DNA from: Gongronella butleri
Taxonomy: Eukaryota > Mucoromycota > Mucoromycetes > Mucorales > Cunninghamellaceae
Reading direction: 5' to 3'
DNA: 64,000 bases
Assembly (NCBI GenBank): GCA_025201375.1
Contig: JAIWZP010000018.1
Span: forward strand, 186,001-250,000
This document shows, in pieces, positions 54,208-64,000 of this stretch (position 1 is the stretch's first letter; each line of letters opens with the position of its first letter). The position numbers and the translations under genes were made by a program. Under the pieces are notes generated by a model. The model had not been told where the DNA came from, did not search any database, and saw only the letters and a program-made list of their open reading frames with translations.

Positions 54208-54632
54208 TCAATTTTTCCATCGTCCCTGCTCCTTGAGCTCTTTTTGTTCCTCGCTGCTAAGCGTCCAAAAAGCACGTCGTTTTGTCTCAAACCAGCGTCG
54301 AATCTGGAAAAAAAAAGCGAAATTGAGCCCTCATTTCATCCAATTGTCCTCCACGGGCAAAACGCTTACGGGAGAAAAGCAGTGCTCCTTTGTTCCAAAG
54401 TCGGCAAACAGGACGACATAGCCAGAGAGGCCTACGCAAAAGCAAAAAAAAGAGAGAAAAGAGGGACGATTCAGCGTCAATTGTCGCTTTACAGCTGTTT
54501 TCTCGGTTTACCAATGGACAGGATCCACGAAGCAACTTGGATCTGGCGAGCACGCAGCTTGGGAGCCATTTGCTGGGGCATTTCCAAGCGTCGTTTCACC
54601 TTTTCGTTGATTTCAGGGCGAGGGGTTGACAT
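54208..54632 (-). CDS. Small single-pass membrane protein, unknown (92 aa)
   Basis: Minus-strand exons 54632-54512, 54431-54370 and 54303-54208 sum to 279 nt (92 aa). Each exon is too short to stand out as an ORF. Support: all four splice sites are canonical (gtaaac, gtaagc donors; ttgcgtag and ttttccag acceptors), phases match, and the product is sensible. It has a basic N-terminus (EKVKRRLEM, KLRARQ), one hydrophobic helix (VASWILSIGLSGYVVLFADFG, about 34-54), then a charged C-terminal region with RRWFETKRRAFWTL and SSEEQKELKEQGRWKN. The layout resembles small mitochondrial inner-membrane accessory or assembly proteins, but the family is not recognised. Confidence 0.75.
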
Positions 54633-54811
54633 TTTTTTTTTTTTTTTTTTGTGACAAAGAGGACGAAAGAAAGAGAAAAGGGCGGGCTTTGAATGGCATG
54701 TTGCTTTTCACTATTTTTTTGGCTGGCGCGCCCTGTTTTTTTTTTTTTTTTTTTTTTGCTTTTTGCTTTTTCTTTTCTTTTTGTTCCTCCTCGATTGCCA
54801 CCTCTTGCTCA
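54633..54811. promoter_or_regulatory. Divergent promoter, small membrane protein / NUP54
   Basis: 179 bp between opposite ATGs, the tightest divergent pair in the window. Dominated by T-runs at 54633-54650 and 54738-54757 and a CT/T-rich block before the NUP54 ATG. Confidence 0.5.
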
Positions 54812-56887
54812 ATGGCCTTTAGCTTTGGCAGCAATCAGCAAAAGCCCACTGGCTTTGGCTCAGGTGCGTGTTTCATCTCAAGCTGCCCATGACCCCTATG
54901 CGCCGCTGCTTTTTCTTTGTCTTTTCTCATTTGTTTGTGCTTTTTTTTTTTTTTTTTGTTCCTTAGGCTTTGGATCGACGGCCAACACGAGCTCGGCAGC
55001 CGGAACTTTGTTCGGTGGCAGTGCCACAGGCTTTGGTGCGCCAGCGGTAACAACGCCAGCGCAATCATCGTCTGCTGGCACCCTATTTGGTGGTGGTGCA
55101 GCATCCACTGGTAGGTATCCATGGGGAAAAAAATTGAGAGGCCAGAATGGGACAATCAACACAAAAAAAGTCCATTAACGCTTTTTTTTTCCAATTTTCT
55201 CATTTTTTATCCCATTTTTCCCATTTTCGCTTGATTTTTTCCAGGTTTCGGAGGCGCGTCTGCCGCGCCAGCAACGAGCGCGTTTGGTGGCGGTGCTTTT
55301 GGCGCGACATCCGCGGCTCCAGCGGTGACAGGCTTTGGTGGCGGCGCGTTTGGCGCCACGTCTGCGCCTTCGACCGGGTTCGGCGCGACATCGGCACCTG
55401 CAACTGGATTTGGCGTGTCTTCGGCACCTGCGACTGGGTTTGGCGTGTCTTCGGCACCTGCGACTGGGTTTGGCGTGTCTTCGGCACCTGCGACTGGATT
55501 TGGCGCGACATCGGCGCCCGCGACAGGCTTTGGCGCGCCCGGCGGCGCGTTTGGCGCAACATCGGCGGCCCCAGCAGCTACAGGCTTTGGCACGGGTGCA
55601 TTTGGCGCGACGTCTGCGGCGCCGGCCACTGGATTCGGCGGATTTGGCGCGACATCTGCAGCGCCGGCCACTGGCTTTGGCGGATTTGGCCAAACGTCGG
55701 CGGCCCCGGCCACATCCACTGGGTTTGGCGGGTTTGGCGCGACATCCATGGCGGCCAAGGCGCCTGCCACCGGGTTTGGCGCGACAACGACTGGATTTGG
55801 CGGATTTGGCGCGACATCCGCGGCACCGGCTGCAGCATCAACTGGCTTTGGCGCGCCCGCCGCAACCACAGGCTTTGGCTCTGGGTTGTCCACAGGCTTT
55901 GGCGGCGGATTGACAACGACATCGGCGGCCCCGCCTCTTTTGGGCACGGCCACGGCGGCACCTAGCCTGTTTGGCATGAAAACACCACAGCAGCTGCAAC
56001 AACAGGGCGGCGCGTTCGCAGGGTTTAACCAGCAACAGCAACCATTGGGTTTGAACCAGCAGCAACAATTGCAATGGCAGCAACAGCAACAATTGCAACA
56101 GCAACAACAACAACACAGTGTGTGGCAGAGCATTGCCCTGAATCGCGCTCAATGGGATCCATCCGGCCGATTGTGCGGATTCCGCCACTTTTTCTACAAC
56201 AAAGTGCCGGCCAACCAAGTGCATTTGTATGTAATGCCGCCCAATGTCGACCCGCAAGAATGGGAAAATGCACAAAAGGCCAATCCGGACAAGACATGCA
56301 TGGTGCCCGTGCTTGCAACTGGATTTGAGGACTTGATCAAGCGCATGAGGCAACAAGATGAACAATCGCAACGCCACCGTCAAAAGATTGAGGAATTGCA
56401 CGACCGGTACGAGGTGGCCAAGCGCAAATTTGAGCTGGACAGCCTCACGCAGCTAGATGAGTACCGTCGCCGCCACGTCGACCAAACTCAGCGCCTGATC
56501 CGATTCCTGCGCATGGTCCAGGTACTGCGGTACAAGGGTTGCGCCCTTACAGACAAAGAGGAGCAATTGAAAGCCCATGTCGAAGCCATGGCACGAGAGC
56601 AGCTCTCCAACAACCCGGATGCCCTCGAAACAAAGATTAGAAAGCTCGCTTTTGATGTCCAGCGCGTGCGCGATGCTCACAATGCAGCCAACGCCGCCAA
56701 TGCCGCCCAATGGCACACCATCAATGAAGAAGATACCACTCGCATCGCCGCCATTCTCGCCGACGAGCAACGCGCCATCAACCACATCGTCACATTGGTG
56801 CGCAAGGACCAAGCAGACATGGAGGCCATTGAAGCACGCCTCGGCCTGCAGGGCAAGGAATTGACCACACCGCTCGCTCATGTATAA
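54812..56887 (+). CDS. NUP54: FG-repeat nucleoporin, NUP54/Nup57 family
   Basis: Exons 54812-54863, 54967-55110 and 55245-56887 sum to 1839 nt (612 aa). The N-terminal half is an FG domain with many GFGAT/GFG repeats rich in Ala, Ser and Thr, forming part of the central-channel permeability barrier. A Gln-rich linker (56025-56115) follows. The conserved Nup54 alpha/beta and coiled-coil region begins LNRAQWDPSGRLCGFRHFFY and includes VPVLATGFEDLIKRM, HVDQTQRLIRFLRMVQVLRYKG and ALETKIRKLAFDVQRV. Family members form the Nup62 complex. Exon 1 supplies MAFSFGSNQQKPTGFGSG. Three identical 30-bp repeats occur at about 55409-55498. AATAAA at 57039. Confidence 0.93.
55409..55498 (+). repeat. Coding 30-bp minisatellite in NUP54 FG domain
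   Basis: Three direct copies of a 30-bp unit encoding GFGVSSAPAT, nearly base-identical, within a longer series of diverged GFGATSAPAT units. Confidence 0.85.
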
Positions 56888-57720
56888 TCCTTTTTATTTT
56901 TATTTTTTTCTCTTTCTTTGGCATCCTTCCGCTCTCGTTTTCTCTCCTTTCTCCCATTTTTTTTTCTTTTTCATCATATCCCCACCCCTTTTTTTTTTCT
57001 GCACATTTGCACCCTTTGACACACAATCGTCCCAATGAAATAAAAAAAAAAAACAGATACAATGCTGCATTGTCTCCACATCCCACTGGACGTGACTCAT
57101 GCTCTCTCAAGTGTGCTTTTGTCAGTGTGAGAATTCAATGGCACCTGTGGGAGGGGGGGACTGAAGGCGGCGTCTCCTTGTAAAACGATCGGCTACATGC
57201 TTGCATCATACAGAAATCAAGGAAGTGAGGGTGCACAGAATTTTCTTTTTTTTTTGGGCACAAAAAAAAGGGGTGGACAAGTAAAGGGGTCAAATGGGAG
57301 TGGCCTCCTTAACATGGGATGGCCTGTTGTATTTTCATCTCGAGTGGGGGCCCAGACTCACACCCCCCTCCCCCGGTTGGCAGTGTAATGAAAAAAAAAA
57401 AAAGAAATGATGATCATTTGAGAGAAAACGTTGCCTTTGCGCGTCTGCAAAAAGTGAGGGCAATGAAGCGCGACAAATCGGATGATGCCATTTGTGTGAC
57501 ATTGATCCATCTGGTCTGGATCGGGCATCAAGGTGTCAGTTTTGTCGTGCAACAAGCAGCTTTTGTGGACAAAAGGGGGCATGTCAAGGGCGGCAAAGCC
57601 AAAAAAAGGCTGTTCCATATAGCAAGACACCAAGCTAAATAGAGCGCTGATCCTTTTTTTCTTCTCTTGTTTCCATTTGCCTCTCTTTTTATATTCTCTT
57701 TGGTCATTTTTTTTATAATC
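56888..57720. other. Intergenic between NUP54 and chitin deacetylase
   Basis: 833 bp with the NUP54 AATAAA (57039), pyrimidine-rich sequence after the stop, purine and G-runs near 57150 and T-rich sequence before the deacetylase ATG. A 107-codon ORF at 57319-57642 has no recognised family and is not called. Confidence 0.5.
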
Positions 57721-58331
57721 ATGAAGTGGATTGCGTGCGCATTAGTATTGGCAGCGTCGACTTGGACTGTACACGCGCAAGAGGGTACCGCGCCGCCCAC
57801 AGGCACCGGCGGCGGCGTCACAACCGCTTACAATTGCGACACCAATGCGTGTCAGCTCACGCACAATTGCCTGTGCGCGTCAAAGAACCCGCCCGCGGGC
57901 CTCGCTCCCAAGGATACCCCTCAATTTGTCGTCGTTACCTTTGATGACTCGGTCCAGGACACACTAGTTGCGACCGCAAAAAAGATGCTCAACTACACGT
58001 AAAACAAAATTCACTTACTCGGATTCCCCCGCCCTTTCATACAAACACGCGCTCATCTCTCCTTTTTTTTTTTTTTGCCTGCTGTAGTAACCCTAATGGC
58101 TGCTCCGCCAAGGGCACATGGTACGTCAGCATGCAATATACGGATTTCTCGCTCGTGCAAGAGTGGTATGCCGATGGCAATGAGGTCGCCGAGTAAGTCG
58201 CTTTTTTTATATTTTGACCCCTGTGTGACGCCAGCCCAAATCATGGCACGCTGACCTATTTTTATGACCTTGCTCCCTTTTTTAGTCACACCTTCTCGCA
58301 CGTTGGCAATCCATCAGGAGGTTAGGAGAGA

Positions 58332-58367
<36 letters not shown>

Positions 58368-59852
58368 CCCAACCGCGCTGACACTGTCCCCATTATGACA
58401 TTTAAGACGAGATTGCGGCTGCAAAGTCCATGCTGCAGACGTATGGCGGCATTCCCGCCAACAAGATCGCTGGTTTCCGCGCGCCTTTTTTGAATTATTC
58501 CCAAGAAACCTTCAAGCTTCTCGGACAGCAGCAATTCAGCTATGATTCGAGCGCCAGCGCCAGTGGCGACGACGATATGTTCTGGGTAATGTGCATTGAG
58601 TGTGCGAGGTGGAGATGTGCATGGGCGTGCGCGAAAAAAAAAAAGACGCGCGACAGGGGCACATCACGTGCGACGACGCGTCTGATTGTGCATTGGTGAC
58701 ACACACTAGCTGACACGCTTGATTTACATAGCCGTATACGCTGGACTATGGTTTGGCTAATCTGAATGACGCGACCGGCGGCTCCAGTGCCGGTGTCAAG
58801 GTGCCTGGCTTGTGGGAATTCCCCATGTACTCGGTGGCAAACAGCGCGGGCATCCCGCAGCTAATGGATGTGTACCTTGCCGGCTCGCCTCAGGATGTCA
58901 AAAGCTGCAAGTGACGCGATATCGACAAAATAAAAAAAGGGAAAATGGCAAAAAAGGCTCATTTTCGCCCAAAATGTAGGGAGCATGGCCACCTTTGACA
59001 AGCACTACAATGGCAACCGCCAACCCTTTGGCATCTACGTCCATCCAAGTAAGCTAAAAAAGAAAGAGGCACGCATGCGTCACAGACGGATTCTTAAACA
59101 TGTTTGTTTTTCTTTTTTTTTCCAGCTCATCTGACGCCCAATGCTGCTGCAGACCCCACGGCACAGCTCAACGGCCTGCTTGACCTTTTGCAAACCATCT
59201 CGCAAAAGCAGGACGTCTGGTTCGTCACCAATTGGCAGTTGCTGCAATGGATGAAGAACCCTGTCAAGGCATCGGAGCTCGGCAAGCAAGAGTACATGAA
59301 GTGCAAGAAGCCCGTGATTGCCTCTGAGATTTGTAATGGGTTGGACGACGACGGAAATGGCACACCCGATGATAATCTGCTGAACAAGTAAGGTGACATG
59401 GGAAAAAAAAACAGGAAATGCTCATTTGCGCCCTCTTTTTTTTTTTCACGCCCAGCTGCAACTTTGGCACGACCAATTTCAAGACGTGCTTCAACTGCCC
59501 CTCGAGTGCTCCCACGCCCAGCAACCCGACACCGCAGTCCTCTGCACAAAATGGCTCGGCAGGCTATCGCTACCCTGTGCCTTCGACTTGCGAGTAAGCC
59601 AAAAGCAAAAAAAGTAGAGATTCGTGGCGTGAATAGTGCTCACTGGCTAATTTTCTTTACATTAGCACGACGTGGTGGGATCCTGTCGGTAACAAGTGCC
59701 TGTGCGATCTCACCTCGACCACCTGCCAGTACAAGGACCTTGCCGCCTCCGTGACTCCCAATGGCAAATCTAGCGACGCGTCCATCATGCGCCTTTCCTT
59801 GTCGCATATGCCCCTGACCATTATTGTCATTGCTCTCGTCGCACTGTTTTAA
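57721..59852 (+). CDS. Chitin deacetylase, secreted and GPI-anchored; one out-of-phase junction
   Basis: Exons 57721-57998, 58088-58192, 58286-58320, 58407-58585, 58732-58910, 58980-59048, 59126-59387, 59456-59593 and 59666-59852. It converts cell-wall chitin to chitosan. The signal peptide is MKWIACALVLAASTWTVHA. Polysaccharide deacetylase motifs are VTFDD, the zinc HxxxH in HTFSHVGNPS, RAPF, LWEFPMY and IYVHPTH. A Cys-rich region follows with EICNGLDDDGNGTPDD, resembling the MopE-type metal-binding motif. The C-terminus (HMPLTIIVIALVALF) is a GPI signal. The exons total 1432 nt, one over a multiple of three: the only GT-AG pair between exons 5 and 6 (58911/58979) joins out of phase. An indel, a non-canonical donor or a damaged allele would explain this. 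Intron 3 has an unusual gttagg donor and a 31-nt A-run. Confidence 0.85.
58334..58364. repeat. 31-nt poly(A) run in deacetylase intron 3
   Basis: Uninterrupted A-run beginning 13 bases after the donor, as in several other introns here. Confidence 0.85.
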
Positions 59853-60354
59853 ACGACAATTGGCTTTTTCTAATTTAAATCTTTAAAATGTCTCAATAAA
59901 TGCACCAAATGCATCAGGTGGTGCTTGATAGCTATGACAGTGCATGATATATAACAACGGGCAGCTTGTGGTAGCACTTGTCGCTTTGCGTATTAGGATG
60001 CGCACAGCACAGCAGCGTAAAAAAAAAAAAAATCACTGAATTCAACAGGCAATGGAAAAAAGCGAGCACATTGTTGCGCGTTATCATGTTTTGCCCTAAA
60101 CTTTGCTTTTTTTCTCGCCATCTACTTTTCGATCATGCTCAAAAATATCATATGTAATCTTTAAGAGTCTTACAATATGATTGAAAATGCACAAATGCAC
60201 AATTTCATGCTTTTTGAATTTTACACAAAAATCAACCGGATTGATCCGTCCATTTTCTAGCTTAATAGGTAGAATCCAACGCGTACTACTATTGCACTGT
60301 ATAATTTTAATGCCTGAAATATCGCGCTGCACTGCACAATAAGATATATATCAT

Positions 60355-61590
60355 AGACCCTGAATTAGCCCTGAATTTATGACAAATGCATTTTCTCAGG
60401 ATTGAGTGATCCGATTCGCGAAACAAATTAACACGGCTGAAGAACTGGGTCTACCATGTGCTAGTCCCAGTTTGGGATCTGATGGGCGAGTTTTTGAGGA
60501 AGTGCCAATTTCATAGGCGTAAAGGGGGTACGATCAGCCATTTGGTCTCGTACTGCGGCAACCCCTGAGCGCCCCGACGCATGAGACACATCAAATGAAT
60601 CGGTGGTCAAACGCGATAAAAGCGCTTGTGGTTTGGAGATATCGCTTCAAGTTTTTGGCGAGTTAGCCTTGAGGGGTCATTTTGATCCTGGTTTGGCCCT
60701 GATTTTATGAAAAATGCATTTTCTCAAGACTGAGTGATCCGATTTGGGAAAAAACTTGATATCGTCGTATTTTTGGGTCGAGTATTCATTGATTTAAATT
60801 TGGAACCAGATGGTCAGCCTCATCGAGAGAAACGCGTAAAATACTATTTGGCTCTGGGTTTTCACTGACGATCACGAATCTCGAGATTTCTCGCGACTGA
60901 GTGATCCGATTCGCGAAAAAACTTAACATTACTGAAGAATTAAGTTTATCATCAACTGATCCAAATTTGGGTCCAGATGAGCGAGTTACCGAGAAAGCGC
61001 CAGTTACATAGGCGTAAATGGGGTAAGATCATCAGCATTTTGTCTCGTACGGCGGCAACCCCTGAGCGCCACGACGCGTGAGTCACCTCAAATGAATCAG
61101 CGGCCAAGCGCGGTAAAAGCGCTTGTGGTTTGGAGACATCGCGTTATGATCTCGGCGAGTTAGCCTTTACTGGGTTGATTTGGCCCTGATTCATGCAAAA
61201 TGGATTTCCTCGGGAGTGAGTTATCCGATCTTTGAAAAAACTTGTAGCCATTAATGTTTTGTGTTCAGCATGCTCTAGCTCAAATATAGGACCCGATGAA
61301 CAAGATCCGGAGGACGCACCCAGCCAAAGTGGGGTAAAGATTTCTCCATTTTGGTAGCGCACGCGACAATGGCCTAGCGTATCAACGCAAGAGTCATCTC
61401 AAATGAATCAGCGGCCATACGTGGTAAAAGCACTTGTGGTTTGGAGAGATTTCATTGAGATCTCGGCGAGTTACCAATAAGCGGGTGGTTTTGGCCCTGA
61501 TTTTCCTATTTGAGTGGCGTACGCGACAACTGCTCAGCGTATCAACGCGTGAGTCATCTCAAATGAATCTGTGATCAAAAGTGGTACTGT
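60355..61590 (+). repeat. Tandem satellite array 2, colinear duplicate of array 1
   Basis: The same ~495-bp unit as array 1: the ataggcgtaaa landmark recurs near 60510 and 61008. Order and spacing follow 35500-36840, with an offset of about 24,708-24,710 bp between 60576 and 61304, so almost no net indels over 730 bp. Long stretches (for example the segment beginning gacgcatgagacacatc) look identical in both arrays. Confidence 0.85.
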
Positions 61591-61599
61591 ATGATACTT

Positions 61600-62330
61600 T
61601 GGGTGCCAGTGCTGAAGCTGTAAAATTATATAACAAACATTTCGATACATCAAGCGTGAAAATTACGCATGATATCATAGTAGGCAAGCAGAGACAAAAG
61701 AATAATGCGTGACCGCGTCACTTTTCTATGGTTTTGGCCGGCGGTGTACGTGGACATTGGTGACCAATGAAAAAAGCGAGTTTTTAGCATCTTTGACACG
61801 GTTTCAAAATTATAGATATTTTTCGACGCGTGATAAACCATGTCAGTCGTCGAGTGACTCGCGCCTGTCCTATCCAAATTCACGCATCCGGTATCTCTCT
61901 TTCTACTGGACGCCATCATACAAAAAAATCTTTCTAGTGGACGCGTCAGCGCGGCTCTATGGCCCGTTCCAGAGAGCCCTTTCGCGCGCAAAGTTGTTTT
62001 TATCGAAAATCGTCGACTGCTCATCAACCAGTAAATGGATGACCTTCGCTTTTAGCATTTTTTCATGACTTCACCATGCGTCCCATTACGTGTTCAGTTT
62101 GGTGGGATTCTGGCGACCGCATGTTTCAATTTTTGCTCAATGCAATCAAAAGTCGGCCAACCTTCTTGCGCGTGCCCCCAATGATTGGAAACAATTGATA
62201 GTCGCGTCTCACTCGATTTTCTCGCTTGACATTTCAGATTTGGATGCATCCGGGGCTTTGATCTGCTTGAATGGTCCTCGAACAAATGGCAATTTTAGTG
62301 AATTATTTTATCAAAAAGGATGAGAGGCAA
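61600..62330 (+). repeat. Dispersed repeat family A, copy 3
   Basis: Matches copies 1 and 2 from tggacattggtgacc near 61750 through acacggtttcaaaat and tcgacgcgtgataaacc to the segment near 62095. An open frame at 61709-62068 reads LASLTRFQNYRYFSTRDKP, IFLVDASARLYG and FLSKIVDCSSTSKW, matching the other copies at protein level. Confidence 0.7.
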
Positions 62331-62467
62331 TTTTAAACGCGCGACTGCGGCGCATTTATTGAGCGGAGTCTTTGCATACCAAGGGGAACAAGCGGACTGC
62401 GGCTCTTTTCTTTTTTTTTTTTTTTCTTTCCTCCTTTGTCATTAGTAGTTTTCTCCCTTTCTTTTCC

Positions 62468-63971
62468 ATGGAGCCCTTTATTGAACATCAAATCAAGCTT
62501 GTGGAAGAAGAGAAGCGCATTGATGTCGAAGATACGCAGCGGCTGCTCTCCATGTTCACGCCTGTTCAGCTGCAAAAGCGCGGTGTGGCGCTTTTAGGGC
62601 TAAAAGTGACAGGTACGTGTTTCCACACACGCGTTCACGCGCGCGCAAATGACTTGCTCAAGTTTTTTTTCTGTTTGTAGGCATGCGCACGGGTCTAGGT
62701 GGCAAGAGGTACTGCTGTATAGGAAGATAAAAGCGCGTTTGTTGTGCTCATCGCGTGTTTTTTTTTTTTTTAGTCTGGTGGATCTGGAGCTTGGGCTGAC
62801 GAACAAGCAAGCGAGGGTGTTCCCGACGCACAAGTTTTCGACGGGCGACATTGTGGGCATTGACGAATACAAGCGCGACAAGCCGCCCAAGCACCAGCAG
62901 CCCTTTTCGGGCGTGGTGGTTCGCGTGTCTGACACGAAAATCACGCTCGCGCTCTCCAAAGACGAGGATTTACCGGCCGAGATCCAGGAACGCTGCCAAA
63001 TGTAAGCCTTTTCATTGCACTCGTGCTTGGAGGCAGGGAATAATTGCTCAATCATCCACGCTTTTTTTCGTTTTAGCGTGAAACTCGCCAATAATGTCAC
63101 GTACGAGCGCATGATCAAGGCACTGGAGCGCTTGCGCAATAGTGTACAGAGCGAGTCCATTTCGGCGCTGACGCGCGTCCTTTTGGGTCAGGCAGCACCA
63201 TTGCCGCCGGCGCCAGTGGACGATATGGAGTGGTTTGATGACACGCTCAATGAATCGCAAAAGCAAGCTGTCCAATTTGCACTGGGGTCACAGGACATTG
63301 CACTCATCCATGGCCCGCCAGGGGTAAGACGGCGTGTGGTTGGCCAAAAATACACACAAAAAAAGGGCGTTTTTGAACCTTTTTTTTTCTTTGCTGGCTT
63401 TTGCCGTGTAGACTGGCAAGACGTACACGCTTGTGGAGATTATTCGGCAGCTTGCTGTGCGACAAAAGAAGCGCGTGCTTGTATGTGGCCCGTCCAACAT
63501 CTCTGTGGACAATCTTGTTGAGCGGCTCGCGCACCATCGCATGAATCTCGTGCGTGTGGGCCACCCGGCGCGTATCCTGCCTGCGGTGCTTGACCACTCG
63601 TTGGACATCATCACGCGCACGTGTGACTCGGGCCAGATTGTTGCCGATTTGCGAAAGGAGATGGATGATACCATGAACAAGGTCGGAAAAGCCAAAAATC
63701 GCTCGGATCGCAATGCGCTGTACGGCCACATCCGGGATTTGCGCAAGGACTACCGCACACGCGAGCGCAAGGTCGTCGACGAGGTCATTACAGGCGCGCA
63801 GGTCGTCATTTCCACGCTCAATGGGTAAAAAAACGGGACAAAAGACTCGAAATGCCAGCCATTGATCGCGATGTTCTTGGTTTTTTTTATCACTTAGGTG
63901 TGGGAGCAAGACGATGTTCAAGCGTGACTTTGATGTGGTGATCATTGACGAGGCGGCGCAGGCACTGGAAG
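62468..63971 (+). CDS. SF1 DNA/RNA helicase, IGHMBP2/Hcs1 type (3' partial)
   Basis: Exons 62468-62612, 62681-62708, 62774-63001, 63077-63323, 63412-63824 and 63898-63971; the gene continues past the right edge, and the donor at 63972 begins an A-run. The N-terminal beta-barrel domain has KRGVALLGLKVTGMRTGLGGKSLVDLEL, typical of IGHMBP2 and yeast Hcs1. Walker A GPPGTGKT (residues 213-220) is split by an intron. Motif Ia-like VLVCGPSNISVDNLVERL follows, then Walker B VVIIDEAAQALE (D371, E372). These enzymes are 5'-3' ATP-dependent helicases linked to translation or DNA replication. The later motifs and any R3H or zinc-finger tail are not in the window. Confidence 0.93.
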
Positions 63972-64000
63972 GTAAAAAAAAAAAAAAAAAAAAAAAGAAA

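Larger units (their letters stand above)
59853..62467. other. 2.6 kb gene-free stretch with satellite array and dispersed repeat
   Basis: AATAAA for the deacetylase is at 59895. Then AT-rich DNA, tandem array 2 (about 60355-61590), dispersed family A copy 3 (about 61600-62330) and the T-rich upstream region of the helicase gene. No supported exon. Confidence 0.6.

Noticed and set aside
55207..56133. 308-codon minus-strand ORF rich in Ala/Pro/Asn
   Set aside because: It is the complement of the NUP54 FG repeats; the repeat composition keeps the opposite strand open.
1..64000. tRNA, rRNA, snRNA genes and CRISPR arrays
   Set aside because: No TTCGA-loop context with a matching acceptor stem, no rRNA core sequence and no regularly spaced short repeats were seen on either strand by eye; a covariance-model scan would settle this.

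Overview
The window is nuclear DNA of an intron-rich eukaryote, most likely an early-diverging (Mucoromycota-like) fungus. Evidence: a GPI-type chitin deacetylase, a fungal-type casein kinase 1, a Sal1-like ATP-Mg/Pi carrier with EF-hands, many short GT-AG introns (about 50-260 bp), and compact gene spacing. The phylum is an inference from family resemblance; no rRNA or other marker is present.

Twenty-two protein genes were modelled exon by exon. For every complete multi-exon gene except one, the summed exons divide by three. Left to right: a protein kinase (5' end outside the window); an AlkB dioxygenase (+); the Ca2+-regulated mitochondrial carrier (-), divergent from gamma-glutamyl phosphate reductase (+); a low-complexity protein (+); casein kinase 1 (-); a small disordered protein (+); a DAO-type FAD oxidoreductase (+); a Gfo/Idh/MocA oxidoreductase (-), divergent from the decapping activator DCP1 (+); RNA polymerase II subunit RPB3 (+); a 5.9 kb repeat island; an MFS transporter (+); a POLE3/Dpb4 histone-fold protein (-); a 3.2 kb satellite island; a coiled-coil protein (-); an unknown protein (+); an 18-exon GBF1/Gea-type ARF exchange factor (+); a predicted mitochondrial membrane protein (-), divergent from RNase H2 subunit A (+); a 2.9 kb repeat-bearing gap; a Rap-GAP (+); a 92-residue membrane protein (-) made of exons too short to stand out as ORFs, divergent from the FG nucleoporin NUP54 (+); a chitin deacetylase (+) with one out-of-phase junction; a second satellite island; and an IGHMBP2-type helicase (+) running off the right edge.

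The genes do not form a pathway. They are housekeeping functions (transcription, mRNA decapping, replication and ribonucleotide removal, nuclear pore, Golgi traffic, proline synthesis, cell wall) packed head-to-head or tail-to-tail, often 150-520 bp apart.

The less ordinary content is in the gaps. There is a foldback element of about 1 kb with 412-bp arms and one mismatch seen, flanked by TA. A tandem repeat of about 495 bp occurs at two loci in colinear duplicated form. Dispersed family A has three copies and carries remnants of one shared reading frame. Dispersed family B also has three copies. Many introns carry A-runs after the donor and T-runs before the acceptor. No tRNA, rRNA, CRISPR or recognisable transposase was found.
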